From NCBI RefSeq assembly GCF_000520975.1, contig NZ_JACB01000040.1, positions 44,789 to 108,788 on the forward strand: DNA of 64,000 bases, read 5' to 3'. Below the pieces are notes generated by a model. That model saw nothing but the letters and a program-made list of their open reading frames with translations. It did not search any database and was not told where the DNA came from. The position numbers were made by a program, and so were the translations under genes. The DNA comes from Aquimarina megaterium XH134. GTDB taxonomy: Bacteria; Bacteroidota; Bacteroidia; Flavobacteriales; Flavobacteriaceae. Positions 52,105 to 60,737 of this stretch are shown piece after piece; within the stretch, counting starts at the first letter, position 1, and every line of letters starts with the position of its first letter.

Positions 52105-52863
52105 CTATTTAAGCTTCTCTTTCATTCGTAATAGTTCCTGCTCTATCAACAACAATTTATCTTCAACCAGGTCACCAAATTCTGGTATACGTCTAAAAAA
52201 TGCATACCGCACTCTCCACAGTTCTTTAATGTCTGATATAGGAAATGATGAATCTTCAATGTTTTTATGATCGGCCCTTAGTACTGCATTTCCTTTTAAA
52301 ACATACAATCTTCTAAAGATTAGTTTATTCTCGACAACTACAAAAACCAGTGTACCATTATTTAATTTTTTAATCACTGTTGGGGGAACCTTTTCTCCTA
52401 TTACAACATCCTTTGGATAAAAACCTTTATCATGTGATGTCATCTCGAGATTACTTACAGTATATCCTCTAAACTCTTTAGTTGGGTTTACTGGTAATTG
52501 CATGGTTGGTAATTCTTTAATAAACCCCTCTGTGTTATATAAAGTAATATAATCATTAGCTGTACTTTCTGTTATACACGGAACGATTGCAAATTTTTCT
52601 CGTTTCACATCTTCTGCATAGGTAGTAAGGTCACCTTTAAACTTCAGAAGTTGATTTACAGTAAGTTCGTTTGTTAATAAATCATCTATTGCAATGCTAA
52701 AATGATTAGCAATTTTAATAATTGTTTCTATTTTTGGTTCACTTCTACCCTCTTCATATGCGCCTAATGTGCCTCTTTTTAGATCAAAAAGCTCAGCAAA
52801 AGCTTGTTGACTTAAACCTTTTACTCCACGTATTTTTTTTATGTTTTTTCCGAAAAAAGACAT
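52105..52863 (-). CDS. XRE-family transcriptional regulator with S24/LexA-like C-terminal domain
   Basis: A 252-residue repressor-like protein. I use the ATG at 52863 (MSFFGKNIKKIRG) instead of the longer reading seven residues upstream. The helix-turn-helix is at about 5-60 (IRGVKGLSQQAFAELFDLKRGTLGAYEEGRSEPKIETIIKIANHF). After a linker comes a C-terminal region (about 95-215) resembling the phage CI/LexA fold (FYPKDVVIGEKV, GTLVFVVVENKLIFRRLYVLKGNAVLRADH). Self-cleavage residues cannot be assigned with confidence. The end is a coiled helix. Palindromes near its own promoter and upstream of katG suggest it controls both; the inducing signal is unknown. Confidence 0.88.
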   Translation of the reverse strand: MSFFGKNIKKIRGVKGLSQQAFAELFDLKRGTLGAYEEGRSEPKIETIIKIANHFSIAIDDLLTNELTVNQLLKFKGDLTTYAEDVKREKFAIVPCITESTANDYITLYNTEGFIKELPTMQLPVNPTKEFRGYTVSNLEMTSHDKGFYPKDVVIGEKVPPTVIKKLNNGTLVFVVVENKLIFRRLYVLKGNAVLRADHKNIEDSSFPISDIKELWRVRYAFFRRIPEFGDLVEDKLLLIEQELLRMKEKLK

Positions 52864-52910
52864 TTTTGCTAATTTTATTTGCAATTATAAAAAATAATTG
52901 TACATTTACA

Positions 52911-52931
52911 CTAACAATATTAGCTAATATT
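52911..52931. promoter_or_regulatory. Candidate operator at the XRE gene promoter
   Basis: CTAACAATATTAG (52911-52923) followed by CTA, overlapping a perfect 16-bp palindrome AATATTAGCTAATATT (52916-52931). It sits about 50-70 bases upstream of the XRE start, where the -33 region is expected, so autoregulation is likely. The remaining gap to 53185 shows only AT-rich sequence. Confidence 0.5.
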
Positions 52932-53185
52932 CTATTAAAAAGCTAATTTTAGTAGAAATACTTCACAATTTTATTCTTTTCCTAAGAAACACTGAGGATT
53001 ATACTAAAAATTTTAGCACAACATCTAATTATTAATTTAAATCATTCATACCCATGATCACTCTTATTTTTTATCTCGTTAATTTAGCCAAAGATATTGC
53101 AGAAAATTTGTGCTACTTTTTGTAATATTGATACACTAAAGAAAATCAGTCATACATAATTATTCATTTATCAAAAAACCATCTA

Positions 53186-53581
53186 ATGCAAGATCATTAT
53201 CAGGTAGTAAAAAAATATTTACTACAACTTAAATATGATATTACCCATGAAAACAATAGGGAAGGTATTATTATGATCAGCAAAGAAGCCGAAGGAATTA
53301 AAAATATGATTCTTGGGGTTGCACCACCCATTTTAATAATGGAACAGCATATCTGCACTATCAAAAATAAAAATGAAGTCGTATACCGTAGTCTATTACA
53401 AAAAAATAGAGATATTATACACGGTGCTTTTGTACTAGATGAAACTGGTGATAAAGTAATTTTTAGGGATACGTTACAGATAGCTAATCTGGATCTTAAT
53501 GAACTCGAAGGATCATTAAATTCTATCGGACTTTTATTAGGCGAATATTCTGAACAAATTATCAATTTCTCTAAGTATTAA
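53186..53581 (+). CDS. YbjN-like (type III chaperone-fold) domain protein
   Basis: A 131-residue cytoplasmic protein of the YbjN/CesT-like fold often annotated in flavobacteria as Tir chaperone family. Pattern seen: MQDHYQVVKKYLLQLKYDI (helix 1), GIIMISKEAEGIKNMILGVAPPILIMEQ (beta sheet), NRDIIHGAFVLDETGDKVIFRDTLQI and DLNELEGSLNSIGLLLGEYSEQII (C-terminal helix). There is no secretion apparatus nearby, so a general chaperone or binding role is assumed. It is followed after 117 bases by a membrane-anchored unknown protein. Confidence 0.8.
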   Translation: MQDHYQVVKKYLLQLKYDITHENNREGIIMISKEAEGIKNMILGVAPPILIMEQHICTIKNKNEVVYRSLLQKNRDIIHGAFVLDETGDKVIFRDTLQIANLDLNELEGSLNSIGLLLGEYSEQIINFSKY

Positions 53582-53698
53582 ATGCCGTACTACGCATTTC
53601 TAGAGTTCCTTAACAATAAAGACATATTACACCCTGGAGTTAATGAAGTATTGCGAATTTCTTATATTGCTCCAGGTATATAATAAGCCTTATTGAAA

Positions 53699-54289
53699 AT
53701 GAAAAAAAAGATAGATCCGAATTTAATTATAGCTATTGGAGTACTTATTGCTAGTTTTTCTGCTCTTTTTGTGTATATGAGGCAGGCTAGTATTATGAGC
53801 GATCAAACAGAAATTCTACTAGAACAAACCAAAGCTAATGCATGGCCAAGACTGTCGATCGAGACAGATCTCAATTGGATCGATAAAAAATTAGAATCTT
53901 TAAAGATTAAAATACATAATAAAGGTACTGGTCCCGCGCTTGTCGAAGGAGTTCGAGTTACTTATGATAGCGTCTATACCAGTAGTTGGGGAGATTTATT
54001 TGACAAAATAAATGTTCCGGATTCTATTAGCACATCTATTTCTAATAAAACTGTTTACAATACTGTTTTATCTGCAAATGAAAATTATTATTGGTTACGA
54101 CTTATACATGATCCAAACTTAGCACGTTGGCTGTATAATCATCGAGAAAAGATAACAATTGAGGTTTGTTATAGATCTGTTTTTAAAGATTACTGGTTAT
54201 TAACAGTAGATAAAAATGGATATAACACTACTAGGAAATTAGATATTCCCGAATGCTCATTACCTTCTGATGAAATGTTTAAAAGTTAA
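53699..54289 (+). CDS. Hypothetical single-pass membrane protein
   Basis: Family not recognised. The ATG at 53699 (MKKKIDPNLIIAIGVLIA, 196 aa) is taken rather than the TTG two codons upstream. One N-terminal helix (about 8-29) is followed by a short coiled segment (MRQASIMSDQTEILLEQTKANAWP) and a beta-rich domain (about 55-190; LKIKIHNKGTGPALVEGVRVTYDS) with the look of an immunoglobulin-like fold. N-in topology would place the domain outside the cytoplasm. Similar proteins occur with single-helix anchors in many bacteria, function unknown. Confidence 0.72.
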   Translation: MKKKIDPNLIIAIGVLIASFSALFVYMRQASIMSDQTEILLEQTKANAWPRLSIETDLNWIDKKLESLKIKIHNKGTGPALVEGVRVTYDSVYTSSWGDLFDKINVPDSISTSISNKTVYNTVLSANENYYWLRLIHDPNLARWLYNHREKITIEVCYRSVFKDYWLLTVDKNGYNTTRKLDIPECSLPSDEMFKS

Positions 54290-54405
54290 AGAAACCATAG
54301 ATCAGAATATAATTTTTCGAAGTCTATAAATGTCATACTACCTCCTACTATTTTAGTATTTAAAAAATATTTTATATATTTACATAAGCACTTATATAAA
54401 TACTT

Positions 54406-54888
54406 ATGAAAGATAAATTACAAGAATATGCCGAACTGGGTTTAGGATCCAGGCTAAAACGACTAAGCGAATTTGTAATGAAAGAAATCCAAATTGTATA
54501 CACTTCTTGTAATATTGATTTTGACCCATATTTATTTCCCATTTTTAAAATCATAATAGATCAAGGCCATACCACAACCACAGATATACAGGAAAAGCTA
54601 CTATATACACAACCTGCAATCACCCAAGCACTAAAAAAGCTAATGGAAAAAGGATTGGTCGAATATAAAATCGATACAACCGATAAAAGAAAAAAGCTAT
54701 TTCAGTTAACAAAAAAAGGTAATGAGACCTACCAAATCATGATTCCGTTATGGAAAGTAATTGATCAGGAAGTAACAACATTAACAACCTTCTCTTCTTC
54801 AAATCTTGCAGATCATATTACTCATTTCGAAAGTAAACTCAGAGAAAAACCATTACATCAACAAATACTCGAAAAATACACCTCATAA
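54406..54888 (+). CDS. MarR-family transcriptional regulator
   Basis: A 160-residue winged-helix regulator. The MarR fold shows as TTTTDIQEKLLYTQPAITQALKKLMEKGLVEYKIDTTDKRKKLFQLTKKGNETY (about 57-108: recognition helix and wing), with dimerisation helices at both ends. Its stop overlaps the next ATG by one base (TAATG), so it is coupled to the GNAT gene and may control this small operon. Direct repeats of ACTTAT and a 5-bp inverted repeat ATAAG/CTTAT lie right before its start (54384-54406) and could be the operator. Confidence 0.9.
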   Translation: MKDKLQEYAELGLGSRLKRLSEFVMKEIQIVYTSCNIDFDPYLFPIFKIIIDQGHTTTTDIQEKLLYTQPAITQALKKLMEKGLVEYKIDTTDKRKKLFQLTKKGNETYQIMIPLWKVIDQEVTTLTTFSSSNLADHITHFESKLREKPLHQQILEKYTS

Positions 54889-55424
54889 TGCATATAGTAA
54901 GACCAGTACAAATATCAGACATTCAGAATATTTATCAGCTTTACAAAAAAATTGGTGAACAATCTGGTAGGATCATACGAGTATCTAGCGAAATCACTCT
55001 AGATTACATACAAGATTTTGTACATAAAAGCGTATCTGATGGTTTGATATTGGCAATTCCTCATCCAGAATATGAGCATCAAATCATCGCAGAAATTCAT
55101 GCATATCGTGTTCCTATTTCTGCATTCAGACATATATTAACAGATCTTACCATTGTCGTTAATCCAAAATTTCAGGGGCAAGGTCTCGGAAAATTACTTT
55201 TCACCAGCTTTTTAACCAAAATCAAAACATCATATCCTCACATCCTTCGTGTTGAATTATTTGTACGGGAGAATAATACAAATACCGTTCAATTTTATGA
55301 AAAACTAGGATTCATAAATGAAGGAAAACACCATCAAAAAATCAAGAATCTCGATCATAGTATAGAAACTCCTATTCATATGGCTTGGTTTAATCCAGAA
55401 TATAATAATGACCTTACCCATTAA
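54888..55424 (+). CDS. GNAT family N-acetyltransferase
   Basis: A 178-residue GNAT protein. Acetyl-CoA motif A is VVNPKFQGQGLGKLLFTSFL (about 94-113, with the Q-x-x-G-x-G core QGQGLG), followed by motif B VRENNTNTVQFYEKLGFINEG (about 128-148). Substrate cannot be told. It is translationally coupled to the MarR gene before it and 48 bases from a second GNAT gene. Confidence 0.9.
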   Translation: MHIVRPVQISDIQNIYQLYKKIGEQSGRIIRVSSEITLDYIQDFVHKSVSDGLILAIPHPEYEHQIIAEIHAYRVPISAFRHILTDLTIVVNPKFQGQGLGKLLFTSFLTKIKTSYPHILRVELFVRENNTNTVQFYEKLGFINEGKHHQKIKNLDHSIETPIHMAWFNPEYNNDLTH

Positions 55425-55472
55425 TATTGAAATCGTAAGGCAAATCATAAATCTTAAAGTATTAACATCGAA

Positions 55473-55940
55473 ATGAACACTTCTATCATTCCTTTTGACC
55501 CAAAATATGCAAAAGACTTCGCAGCTCTTAATATAGAATGGCTAGAGAAATATTTTGTAGTAGAACCACATGACGCAGCGTTATTAGAACAATGCGAGGA
55601 TACCATTATCAATCAAGGCGGGTTTATTTTTTTTGCAAAATCAAATAATATCATAGCCGGTACTTTTTCGCTAATCAAAATTGAAGAAGGTATTTATGAA
55701 TTAGGCAAAATGGCTGTTTCTCCGAAATTTCAAGGTCAAAAAATAGGGCAGCAATTACTAGAATTTTGTATTGAATTTTCTGCAACTCAAGGTTGGAAAA
55801 AACTACTTCTATACTCCAATAGAATTTTAGAAAATGCGATCTATATTTATGGCAAATATGGTTTTAAAGAAATTCCTATGGAAGATCACCCTCCCTATCA
55901 ACGTAGTAATATCAAAATGGAACTTATATTGCAAAAATAA
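55473..55940 (+). CDS. GNAT family N-acetyltransferase
   Basis: A 155-residue GNAT protein. Motif A is AVSPKFQGQKIGQQLLEFCIEF (about 80-101), where the last Gly of QxxGxG is kept as KIG; motif B is NRILENAIYIYGKYGFKEIPM (about 114-134). Probably the third gene of the MarR-GNAT-GNAT unit, although it is only distantly similar to its neighbour. It is followed by a 20-bp AT-rich inverted repeat. Confidence 0.9.
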   Translation: MNTSIIPFDPKYAKDFAALNIEWLEKYFVVEPHDAALLEQCEDTIINQGGFIFFAKSNNIIAGTFSLIKIEEGIYELGKMAVSPKFQGQKIGQQLLEFCIEFSATQGWKKLLLYSNRILENAIYIYGKYGFKEIPMEDHPPYQRSNIKMELILQK

Positions 55941-56034
55941 AACTTGTTATTCTGTTCTCTTCTCCATACAGAGTAATTTATTTTTCTACACATCACAAGG
56001 AATAATTTCATAATCAGATAATAGTTGTATTTTT

Positions 56035-56091
56035 GAAGGTCTATTTTAGATATTTCCCTATATATCAATATAATATCTAAAATAGACTTTC
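56035..56091. repeat. Long AT-rich inverted repeat
   Basis: Arms at 56035-56054 and 56072-56091: 16 perfect pairs (GTCTATTTTAGATATT) plus four outer positions with one G-T, loop 17 nt. It lies 95 bases after the second GNAT gene and 80 before the next gene. It could terminate transcription, be a small mobile-element remnant, or be an operator for the signalling operon that follows. Confidence 0.7.
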
Positions 56092-56170
56092 AATATCATG
56101 AGTATTCTTAAAACCAAATACGAAGACTCTTACATTGGAAAATAATAATTTTTAACCAAAAGTAATCGTC

Positions 56171-56899
56171 ATGAAAAAACCAACGAACGGCAGTACATGG
56201 TATGCCTTATTCCTAGCATTAACTACCAGCTTATTCTTTTTACATTCCTGCCAACAAGACTCAACTATAGAAATTTTTGGAGAAGAAGAATATCTAAGAA
56301 AAATTGAAACCTTAGAAACAAAAGTAAAAGATTTAGAAGAAAAACTAGGTCAAGAAAAATCGAATCGAAGTAGGCCAAAAAATATCATTAGTTTTGAGCA
56401 AGCGCAAAGAATATATAAAGCCTATGATGATAGAGCCGATTTAATTAGCGAAGTTGTTAATTCTGCTACAAACGATGGTTCTTTTAACCCTACACGGTCT
56501 ATGTTTTATGAAATTTCTGAATTACGTAACTATTTATCATATGTCGATGAGTTATCACAAAAAGCAGGTGTAAAAACAACCGGATTACGTTTCTACTTCG
56601 CATTATATCCCGATACATATGTCTCCTCTACTGGGAATGATAGAAACGCAAAGCATCAAACCATCTTTATTGCTCCTACCTTAGAAAAAAAATACGACAA
56701 TCATATTTTGCATATAGGATACACGCTTAACAATGATGGTAAAGTAGAATTATTAGATAAAAACAATGGGTTTAGTCATTTAAGACGAAACCGTAATAAA
56801 ACAGATCATATATCTTTGTCACAAACAAGAAATGATAATGATAAATTTAGTCTCATTGCCAATGATTTAGGAGCAACTCCTCCAGAATATGGTCACTAA
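56171..56899 (+). CDS. Lipoprotein, copy 1 of duplicated lipoprotein/membrane module
   Basis: No known family. A 242-residue lipoprotein: the signal sequence ends in FLHSC (Cys27). A coiled coil follows (about 38-60, EEEYLRKIETLETKVKDLEEKL), then a globular domain (about 70-200) with YDDRADLI, ISELRNYLSYVDE and TTGLRFYFALYPD, and an end ATPPEYGH. The same landmarks (YDERAHHI, LKNYFHFIE, ISGLRFYYGKY, PPPYNIH) recur in the protein at 57949-58593, so the two are paralogues. It overlaps the next gene by 11 bases. An extracytoplasmic sensing or binding role for the downstream kinase is inferred from the operon. Confidence 0.78.
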   Translation: MKKPTNGSTWYALFLALTTSLFFLHSCQQDSTIEIFGEEEYLRKIETLETKVKDLEEKLGQEKSNRSRPKNIISFEQAQRIYKAYDDRADLISEVVNSATNDGSFNPTRSMFYEISELRNYLSYVDELSQKAGVKTTGLRFYFALYPDTYVSSTGNDRNAKHQTIFIAPTLEKKYDNHILHIGYTLNNDGKVELLDKNNGFSHLRRNRNKTDHISLSQTRNDNDKFSLIANDLGATPPEYGH

Positions 56900-57569
56900 A
56901 ATCGAACTCCTAATAGTATTGAGAAAAATCGCTTTTGGCAGCGAATGCATTGCTGCACTTACTGGGGTGTTTTTTTTGTTTAATTATAAGATCAAAGGTG
57001 TATTAAAATGGTTTTCGATTTTTCTGATTTATATTTTTATCAACGATATTATCGGATATAACACAAGACATTGGTTTCCTAATTCTAACAACTTAATAGT
57101 ATATAATATATCTACTACGCTTACATTCTTATTTCTTTTTTTTATGTACCACCAGTATATCAAAGAAAAAACCAGTAAACGTTTTATCAAGTATTTTATG
57201 GTACTTTATTTAGTTACTCTTTTTATAAGTGGATTCTATGAAAATTATCTAGTTCAATTACAAAGCATCCCATTTCTTCTAGGCGCATTTTTATTAATGA
57301 CCTCTATCATTTTTTACTATGCAGAATTATTAAAATCAGAGCAAATTCAGGAAAGCACTAAAGATTTCTTGTTTTGGATTAGTGTTGGGTTATTGATTTA
57401 TTATGTAGGAAAAATGCCTTTTCGTATTGTACGGGATTATTATGCCAACCATAATAATTTCTCTACGCTGTTTATTCTAAATAGCATTTTTACCATTATT
57501 ATGAATAGCTGTTTTATAATCGGGTTTTTAATTCATAGAAAAACAGTTTCTGATAGGTATTCTCGATAA
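56889..57569 (+). CDS. Multi-pass membrane protein, copy 1 of duplicated module
   Basis: No known family. A 226-residue protein with about seven helices (12-31, 38-54, 67-86, 97-114, 119-143, 157-172, 189-210). Distinct residues between helices: SGFYENYLVQLQSIPF (about 114-129) and FWISVGLLIYYVGKMPFRIVRDYY (about 159-182). These are matched in the protein at 58614-59276, so it is a paralogue. It begins inside the 3' end of its lipoprotein partner (11-base overlap). Given the operon ends with a kinase that has no sensor domain, this protein may detect or pass on the signal. Confidence 0.78.
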   Translation: MVTKIELLIVLRKIAFGSECIAALTGVFFLFNYKIKGVLKWFSIFLIYIFINDIIGYNTRHWFPNSNNLIVYNISTTLTFLFLFFMYHQYIKEKTSKRFIKYFMVLYLVTLFISGFYENYLVQLQSIPFLLGAFLLMTSIIFYYAELLKSEQIQESTKDFLFWISVGLLIYYVGKMPFRIVRDYYANHNNFSTLFILNSIFTIIMNSCFIIGFLIHRKTVSDRYSR

Positions 57570-57661
57570 AAACAACGTTAAAAAAAATATTCTAGAATTC
57601 TTTTATAAAATTTGTGTTCGTTTATTATACAGAGTATATCCTCTATATGTACTTACAAGAA

Positions 57662-57734
57662 GAATTTTAACGCTACAAAAGAGTCGAATCCCTTTTTTAA
57701 AAAGGGGTAAATCCCCCTTTTTTTAATATTTACA
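57662..57734 (-). promoter_or_regulatory. GGGG/CCCC promoter block, site D (weak)
   Basis: Minus strand: TGTAAA (57729-57734), 11 nt, GGGGGATTTACCCC (57704-57717), 34 nt, TAAAATTC (TA at 57668-57669). The palindrome and the 34-nt distance agree with sites A-C; the upstream and -7 parts do not. A second overlapping hairpin (CCCTTTTTTAAAAAGGGG) is possible. The gap 57570-57948 otherwise holds no ORF. Confidence 0.3.
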
Positions 57735-57948
57735 TATACTTCAAAACCTAGATAACAACCTCAAAATCGTTTATTATCAAAGGTTTATCGTGATTTTATT
57801 TTAACAAAACCTGCCTTTACTTTTTTAAAACTACAGAATAATAGTATTTTTAATTCTGGGAAACACATTAATGCAAATCAAAAGATTTAACTAATCTATT
57901 TTCGGCAGGGGGCCGAAACATTAACAAACATCTTAATAAACCAAAAAA

Positions 57949-58593
57949 ATGGACAAAAAAACTAACTTTATCGGATACCCCATTGTTATTATTATTACTG
58001 CAATACTTACTTTTTTGATCAGCACATGTGAAAGATCAAAAAATCAAGAAGAGCCTTATCCTCCTAATGGATCCCCAATGGATATGCTTGAGACTAAAGA
58101 AATGGGAGAACTATATTATAATTATGATGAGCGCGCCCATCATATTGAAGATTCAATCAAAAAAATAATTCCTGATTTTGAAGCAGTCAGATCGATAACA
58201 TTCAACTATCAGGATTTAAAAAACTATTTCCACTTTATAGAAAAAAACTCCGTAGAGGCCGATATTAGAATCTCTGGACTACGATTCTATTATGGAAAAT
58301 ACAAGAATGATAAACCTGATAAAAACAAAGGAAGACAAATGTTGTTTTTTAACCCTACTATAGATACTATAATCGGAGGAAAAAAAATCTCCCTTGCATA
58401 TGCACTCGAAAGAGATGGAAGTAATGTAACTCCTGTATTTTTAAAAGATATTATTGGAATAGAAAAAAGAAAAGCTCAAAAAAATAAAGCTTCTATCTTT
58501 TCATTTTTAAACCTTTTTGCAGATGATCATTACGAAAGTCAAGGAAAAAATGGAGGTGGTCAACAAAGCCCTCCACCATATAACATTCATTAG
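57949..58593 (+). CDS. Lipoprotein, copy 2 of duplicated lipoprotein/membrane module
   Basis: A 214-residue paralogue of the lipoprotein at 56171-56899. The N-terminus has a hydrophobic stretch (about 8-25) ending LISTC (Cys27), a likely but not ideal lipobox. The coiled coil of copy 1 is replaced by a short Pro-rich linker (EEPYPPNGSP). The shared domain (about 50-165) contains YYNYDERAHHIEDS, YQDLKNYFHFIEKN, RISGLRFYYGKYKND and LAYALERDGS, then the end SPPPYNIH. It lies 20 bases before its membrane partner. Function unknown; see the system-level note. Confidence 0.78.
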   Translation: MDKKTNFIGYPIVIIITAILTFLISTCERSKNQEEPYPPNGSPMDMLETKEMGELYYNYDERAHHIEDSIKKIIPDFEAVRSITFNYQDLKNYFHFIEKNSVEADIRISGLRFYYGKYKNDKPDKNKGRQMLFFNPTIDTIIGGKKISLAYALERDGSNVTPVFLKDIIGIEKRKAQKNKASIFSFLNLFADDHYESQGKNGGGQQSPPPYNIH

Positions 58594-58613
58594 AACTAAA
58601 GCTAAATAACATA

Positions 58614-59276
58614 ATGAGTATAGATTTTTTTACATTTCTTAGAGATTTCTCGACACTATTTATGGGGCTTCTATGTTCTATAGTTGGCACTATATATTTT
58701 TATAAATATAAAGATTCTGTATTAAGAAATTTCTTAATCTATTTATGGATAACTGTAATATGTGATTATTCTGCCTATGTATTAAGAGAATTTTTTGAAA
58801 TAAAAACGAATGGTATTTTATTCAATATTTACTTTTTTTTAAGCTTTATATATTTATCATCTTTATATTTTAAAATACTAAGAGATTCTAAAAAGAAAAA
58901 AGCAATTTATGTATTTATCACTATTTACATATTATCATTCATAATCGGAGGGTTTTACGAAAATTATATAACTGATTTTCAATCTATTCCATTTATTACA
59001 GCTTCACTTTTATTTATTCTACAAACTACTTTATATTTTATTGAAATATTAAATAGCAAACGTATTTTGTACATTAAGAAAAATCTTTTTTTTTGGATTA
59101 GTATAGGCCTTCTCATTTTTTATGTAGGAAATATCCCTTTTAGGATAGCAATCAAATATTATGTTGAAAAAGAATCTATAACCATCTTGTTTTCACTTTT
59201 TTATGTGTTAATAGTACTAAATTACACCTGTTATATTATAGGTTTTATATGGAGCGACAAGAAACAGCTATACTAA
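58614..59276 (+). CDS. Multi-pass membrane protein, copy 2 of duplicated module
   Basis: A 220-residue paralogue of the protein at 56889-57569, with about seven helices in the same places. Shared residues: GGFYENYITDFQSIPF, FFWISIGLLIFYVGNIPFRIAIKYY. Its last 28 bases overlap the start of the kinase gene, so the two proteins are made together. This is the strongest hint that the membrane protein is the input side of the kinase. Confidence 0.8.
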   Translation: MSIDFFTFLRDFSTLFMGLLCSIVGTIYFYKYKDSVLRNFLIYLWITVICDYSAYVLREFFEIKTNGILFNIYFFLSFIYLSSLYFKILRDSKKKKAIYVFITIYILSFIIGGFYENYITDFQSIPFITASLLFILQTTLYFIEILNSKRILYIKKNLFFWISIGLLIFYVGNIPFRIAIKYYVEKESITILFSLFYVLIVLNYTCYIIGFIWSDKKQLY

Positions 59277-60043
59277 TAGCAAGTATAATACTTGTAGTTA
59301 TTATTGTAATTATGATTTCTCTCTTTTTAATTTTTCAAAAAAGGAAGAATAGTCTCTTGCTACAACAAAAAGAAGCAGAAAAAAAGTTTGAAAAAGCTAT
59401 TGCAGAAACTCAGATCGAGATTAGAGAAGAGACATTGCGTAACATTAGCTGGGAGTTACACGATAATATTGGCCAGCTACTCACGCTGGCCAAAATACAG
59501 GTGAATGTGGCTCAGGATGATCCTAAGAAACTAGAAGAGGTTACCGAGACTATAACCAAAAGTCTTACAGAACTGCGATCATTATCAAAATTGATCAACC
59601 CAGATACTATAAAAAGCTTAAGCCTTACAGAAGCTATAACATTAGAAATAGAACGATTTAATCGTATGCAGTTTATTAAAGCTGCAATTACCAGTAATGA
59701 AGAAATAGATGTGCTGGATGATAAGGCAGAGATTATTATCTTTAGGATATTACAAGAATTCTTTACCAATACTATCAAACATTCTAAAGCTTCAAATCTA
59801 GATGTTGATGTACACTATGGTACCGATAAATTGGTAATTCATGCAAAAGATAATGGTGTTGGTTTTGATCAGATAGAATGTCCAACCAAAAGAGGGATAG
59901 GATTAAGTAACATGCAAAACAGAGGGAAATTAATCGATGCCGTTGTACAAATAACATCGCAAAAAGGAAAAGGAACAGCAATAACACTAACTTATCCTTA
60001 TAAAAAAGAAAGTTCGATGGCATTAGACAACGAAGTTAATTAA
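59249..60043 (+). CDS. Sensor histidine kinase (HisKA_3 type) without sensor domain
   Basis: A 264-residue NarX/LiaS-type kinase. A single helix (about 8-29) is followed by a coiled coil (33-62), the HisKA_3 dimerisation domain with WELHDNIGQLLTL (His71), and the HATPase domain: QEFFTNTIKHSKA (N-box), DNGVGFDQ (G1) and RGIGLSNMQNRG (G2). All catalytic parts are present. There is no periplasmic or PAS/GAF domain, so sensing must depend on partners; the overlapping membrane protein and the lipoproteins are the candidates. 36-45 bases before the response regulator gene. Confidence 0.94.
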   Translation: MERQETAILIASIILVVIIVIMISLFLIFQKRKNSLLLQQKEAEKKFEKAIAETQIEIREETLRNISWELHDNIGQLLTLAKIQVNVAQDDPKKLEEVTETITKSLTELRSLSKLINPDTIKSLSLTEAITLEIERFNRMQFIKAAITSNEEIDVLDDKAEIIIFRILQEFFTNTIKHSKASNLDVDVHYGTDKLVIHAKDNGVGFDQIECPTKRGIGLSNMQNRGKLIDAVVQITSQKGKGTAITLTYPYKKESSMALDNEVN

Positions 60044-60088
60044 CTTTGTACAGAAAACTATTCACACAAATAATAAGTATTGTCAATC

Positions 60089-60727
60089 ATGAAATACTCA
60101 GTAGTAATTGTAGAAGACCATATTTTACTATCCCAGGCATTATCTGGATTGGTTAATGGGTTTGCCAAATTTAAAATTCTATATATCTGTAAAAACGGTA
60201 AAGAATTACTTACCCGATTTAAAGATCCTAAAAACATCCCGGATATTGTGCTCATGGATATCAACATGCCAATCATGAATGGGATTGAAACCACAGCAGC
60301 ATTAAAAGAACAATACCCGCAAGTTAAGGTGTTAGCACTATCTGTAGAAGAAGATGAAAATACAATTCTTAAAATGCTTAGAGCAGGTGCAAAAGGATAT
60401 CTTTTAAAAGATACCGAAAAAAGCATTTTAGAAAATGCGCTTATCCAGGTACAGGAAACAGGTTTTTATCACACAAAAGATGTTACCAATTTACTACTGG
60501 GCTCTTTAAACCCAAAAGAAGAAAATAATGTAGTACTCAAAGATCGAGAAGTAGAGTTTATTAAACATGCATGTACAGAAAAAACATATAAAGAAATTGC
60601 AAATGACATGTGTTTAAGCCCAAAAACGATTGAAGGATACCGAGATTCTATTTTTGAAAAACTAAACCTTAAAAACAGAACAGGTTTGGTTATTTACGCT
60701 ATTAAAAGTAAGTTATTCGTTCCTTAA
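60089..60727 (+). CDS. LuxR/NarL-type response regulator
   Basis: A 212-residue response regulator, start ATG at 60089 (MKYSVVIVEDH); a TTG three codons upstream is rejected. The receiver domain (1-122) has Glu9/Asp10, phospho-acceptor Asp57 in IVLMDINMPIMNG, and Lys in KGYLLKD. The LuxR-type helix-turn-helix is at about 145-205 (LKDREVEFIKHACTEKTYKEIANDMCLSPKTIEGYRDSIFEKL). It is the partner of the kinase just upstream and the last gene of the operon. Confidence 0.96.
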   Translation: MKYSVVIVEDHILLSQALSGLVNGFAKFKILYICKNGKELLTRFKDPKNIPDIVLMDINMPIMNGIETTAALKEQYPQVKVLALSVEEDENTILKMLRAGAKGYLLKDTEKSILENALIQVQETGFYHTKDVTNLLLGSLNPKEENNVVLKDREVEFIKHACTEKTYKEIANDMCLSPKTIEGYRDSIFEKLNLKNRTGLVIYAIKSKLFVP

Positions 60728-60737
60728 TGTTTGCTCT

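Noticed and set aside
52031..52270. Plus-strand frame of 79 codons near the 3' end of the XRE gene
   Set aside because: Mostly antisense to the regulator gene, Asn/Ser-rich, no family and no promoter.
53200..53565. Minus-strand frame of 121 codons opposite the YbjN-like gene
   Set aside because: It is the reverse of a recognisable conserved protein; low complexity Ser/Ile/Leu composition.
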